Below, in pieces: positions 62,990 to 64,000 of a DNA stretch of 64,000 nt. The stretch comes from Geothrix sp. 21YS21S-2 (GTDB lineage Bacteria > Acidobacteriota > Holophagae > Holophagales > Holophagaceae): positions 3,258,001-3,322,000 of the forward strand of contig NZ_CP132910.1 of assembly GCF_030846775.1 (NCBI RefSeq), given 5' to 3'. The position numbers and the translations under genes were made by a program. Positions within the stretch are counted from its first letter, which is position 1. Each line of letters starts with the position of its first letter. Below the pieces are notes generated by a model that saw only the letters and a list, made by a program, of their open reading frames with translations, had not been told where the DNA came from and did no database searches.

Positions 62990-64000
62990 ATGCGCTACCT
63001 GCCCACGGCCCCTTCGGAGGATCGCGCCCTGCTTGACGCCATAGGCGTCCAGAGGGCGGAGGAACTCCTTGTGGGGATCCCCGAATCCCTTCGTCTGCAC
63101 CGGGAACTGGAGCTTCCCGGACAGCTGTCCGAACAGGAGGTCCTGGCGGAACTGCAAGGGCTGGCCAACCTGAACACGAGGTTCACGGCGCGCTTCCTGG
63201 GCGCCGGGGCCTATGACCATTTCGTGCCATCTGCCGTCGATCAGATGATCAGCCGACAGGAGTGGTTCACGGCCTACACGCCCTACCAGCCCGAGATCTC
63301 GCAGGGCACCCTCCAGCACATCTTCGAGTACCAGACCCTCATGTGCGACCTGACCGGCCTGGAAGTGGGCAACGCCAGCCTCTACGACGGCGGCACGGCC
63401 TGCGTGGAAGCGGCGCTCATGGCGGTGCGGCTCCAGAAGAAGAAGAACACCATCCTCATCTCCCAGGGGCTCCACCCCCACTACCAGGAGGTGCTCTGCA
63501 CCAACATCACGCCCCACGAGGGCCTGAAGCTGGTGGTGGTGAACCTCAAGGACGGCGTGACCGACCTGGAGGACCTCAAGGCCAAGCTGGACGGCGACGT
63601 GGCCGCGTTCCTGGTGGGCTATCCCAATTTCCTGGGCTGCGTCGAGGACCTCACGGCCATCGGCGAACTGGCCCACGCCGCGGGCGCCCTGGTGGTGTCC
63701 GTGACCCAGGAGGCCCTGAGCCTGGCCTGGTTCGAAGCCCCCGGCCGCGCCGGCGCCGACATGGCCTGCGGCGAGGCGATGTCCTTCGGCAACCGCCCCA
63801 ACTTCGGCGGGCCCTTCCTGGGCTTCCTCACGGTCAGGGACGCGCAGAAGCGCGAGATCCCCGGGCGCGTGGTGGGCCAGACCCGGGACCTGGACGGCAA
63901 GACCGGCTATGTGCTCACCCTCACCGCCCGGGAGCAGCACATCCGCCGGGACAAGGCCACCAGCAACATCTGCTCCAACCAGGGGCTGGTGGCCCTGCGG
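62990..64000 (+). CDS. gcvPA: Glycine dehydrogenase (decarboxylating) subunit 1, partial
   Basis: 337 codons before the window edge; family length is about 440-450. GAGG precedes the ATG. Motifs of the split P-protein: FLGAGAYDHFVPSAVD, TAYTPYQPEISQGTLQ, EYQTLMCDLTGLEVGNASLYDGGTA and GEAMSFGNRPNFGGP. With subunit 2 (expected downstream) it forms the PLP-dependent decarboxylase of the glycine cleavage system, linking to glyA in this window. I see no glycine riboswitch upstream. Confidence 0.96.
   Translation, partial: MRYLPTAPSEDRALLDAIGVQRAEELLVGIPESLRLHRELELPGQLSEQEVLAELQGLANLNTRFTARFLGAGAYDHFVPSAVDQMISRQEWFTAYTPYQPEISQGTLQHIFEYQTLMCDLTGLEVGNASLYDGGTACVEAALMAVRLQKKKNTILISQGLHPHYQEVLCTNITPHEGLKLVVVNLKDGVTDLEDLKAKLDGDVAAFLVGYPNFLGCVEDLTAIGELAHAAGALVVSVTQEALSLAWFEAPGRAGADMACGEAMSFGNRPNFGGPFLGFLTVRDAQKREIPGRVVGQTRDLDGKTGYVLTLTAREQHIRRDKATSNICSNQGLVALR

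Overview
The window is a very GC-rich bacterial chromosome segment, tightly packed, with no stretch over 300 bases lacking a gene. Gene content (a large carboxypeptidase-regulatory/TonB-type receptor, a rhombosortase pair, a fused formiminotransferase-cyclodeaminase, the dnaA/dnaN/gyrB/gyrA block) and the protein style suggest Acidobacteriota, probably class Holophagae (Geothrix/Holophaga-like). That taxonomic call is inference; no rRNA gene is present to confirm it. I saw no transposase, prophage gene, rRNA or CRISPR array.

Region 1 (1-15,630) is a carbohydrate catabolic locus. A DeoR-type repressor, cut by the window edge, is divergent from a long operon: outer-membrane barrel, TonB-dependent receptor, second barrel, AgaS-type SIS isomerase, PfkB kinase, tagatose-bisphosphate aldolase subunits KbaY and KbaZ, an EamA transporter, and three exported enzymes (GH36-like glycosidase, amidohydrolase, second GH36-like glycosidase). 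Many of these genes overlap by 4-8 bases, so they are probably translationally coupled. The set reads as uptake and breakdown of a galactosamine/galactose-type glycan to triose phosphates without a PTS.

Region 2 (15,630-29,430) is mixed: rhombosortase with its lipoprotein target, an alpha/beta hydrolase, a histidine-degradation enzyme carrying an inserted C2H2 zinc finger, a DEAD-box helicase, a hybrid histidine kinase whose phospho-accepting His is Asn, a hexapeptide acyltransferase, a cation:proton antiporter, and two DUF3857/transglutaminase-like proteins, one without its catalytic Cys.

Region 3 (29,600-41,430) has tRNA-Phe(GAA) with its own promoter and terminator, then housekeeping genes (pyrimidine phosphorylase, glutathione peroxidase, UbiD decarboxylase, ferredoxin, purB, glyA) and signalling genes (a CheY-like protein, a TPR-GGDEF protein).

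Region 4 (41,500-58,000) is the replication-origin neighbourhood. gyrA, gyrB, dnaN and dnaA lie on the minus strand; rpmH, rnpA, yidC, khpB, mnmE and gatB lie on the plus strand, diverging from about 49.5 kb. Four exact copies of the parS core GTTCCACGTGGAAC, plus a one-base variant, lie between 33.9 and 62.1 kb, which supports an origin-proximal position. The dnaA-dnaN spacer is the best oriC candidate. Region 5 (55,100-64,000) has a Met-cycle PLP enzyme followed by a ThiS-like sulfur carrier, then ribD, ftsY, lon, nrdR, a SprA-like protein and the start of gcvPA.
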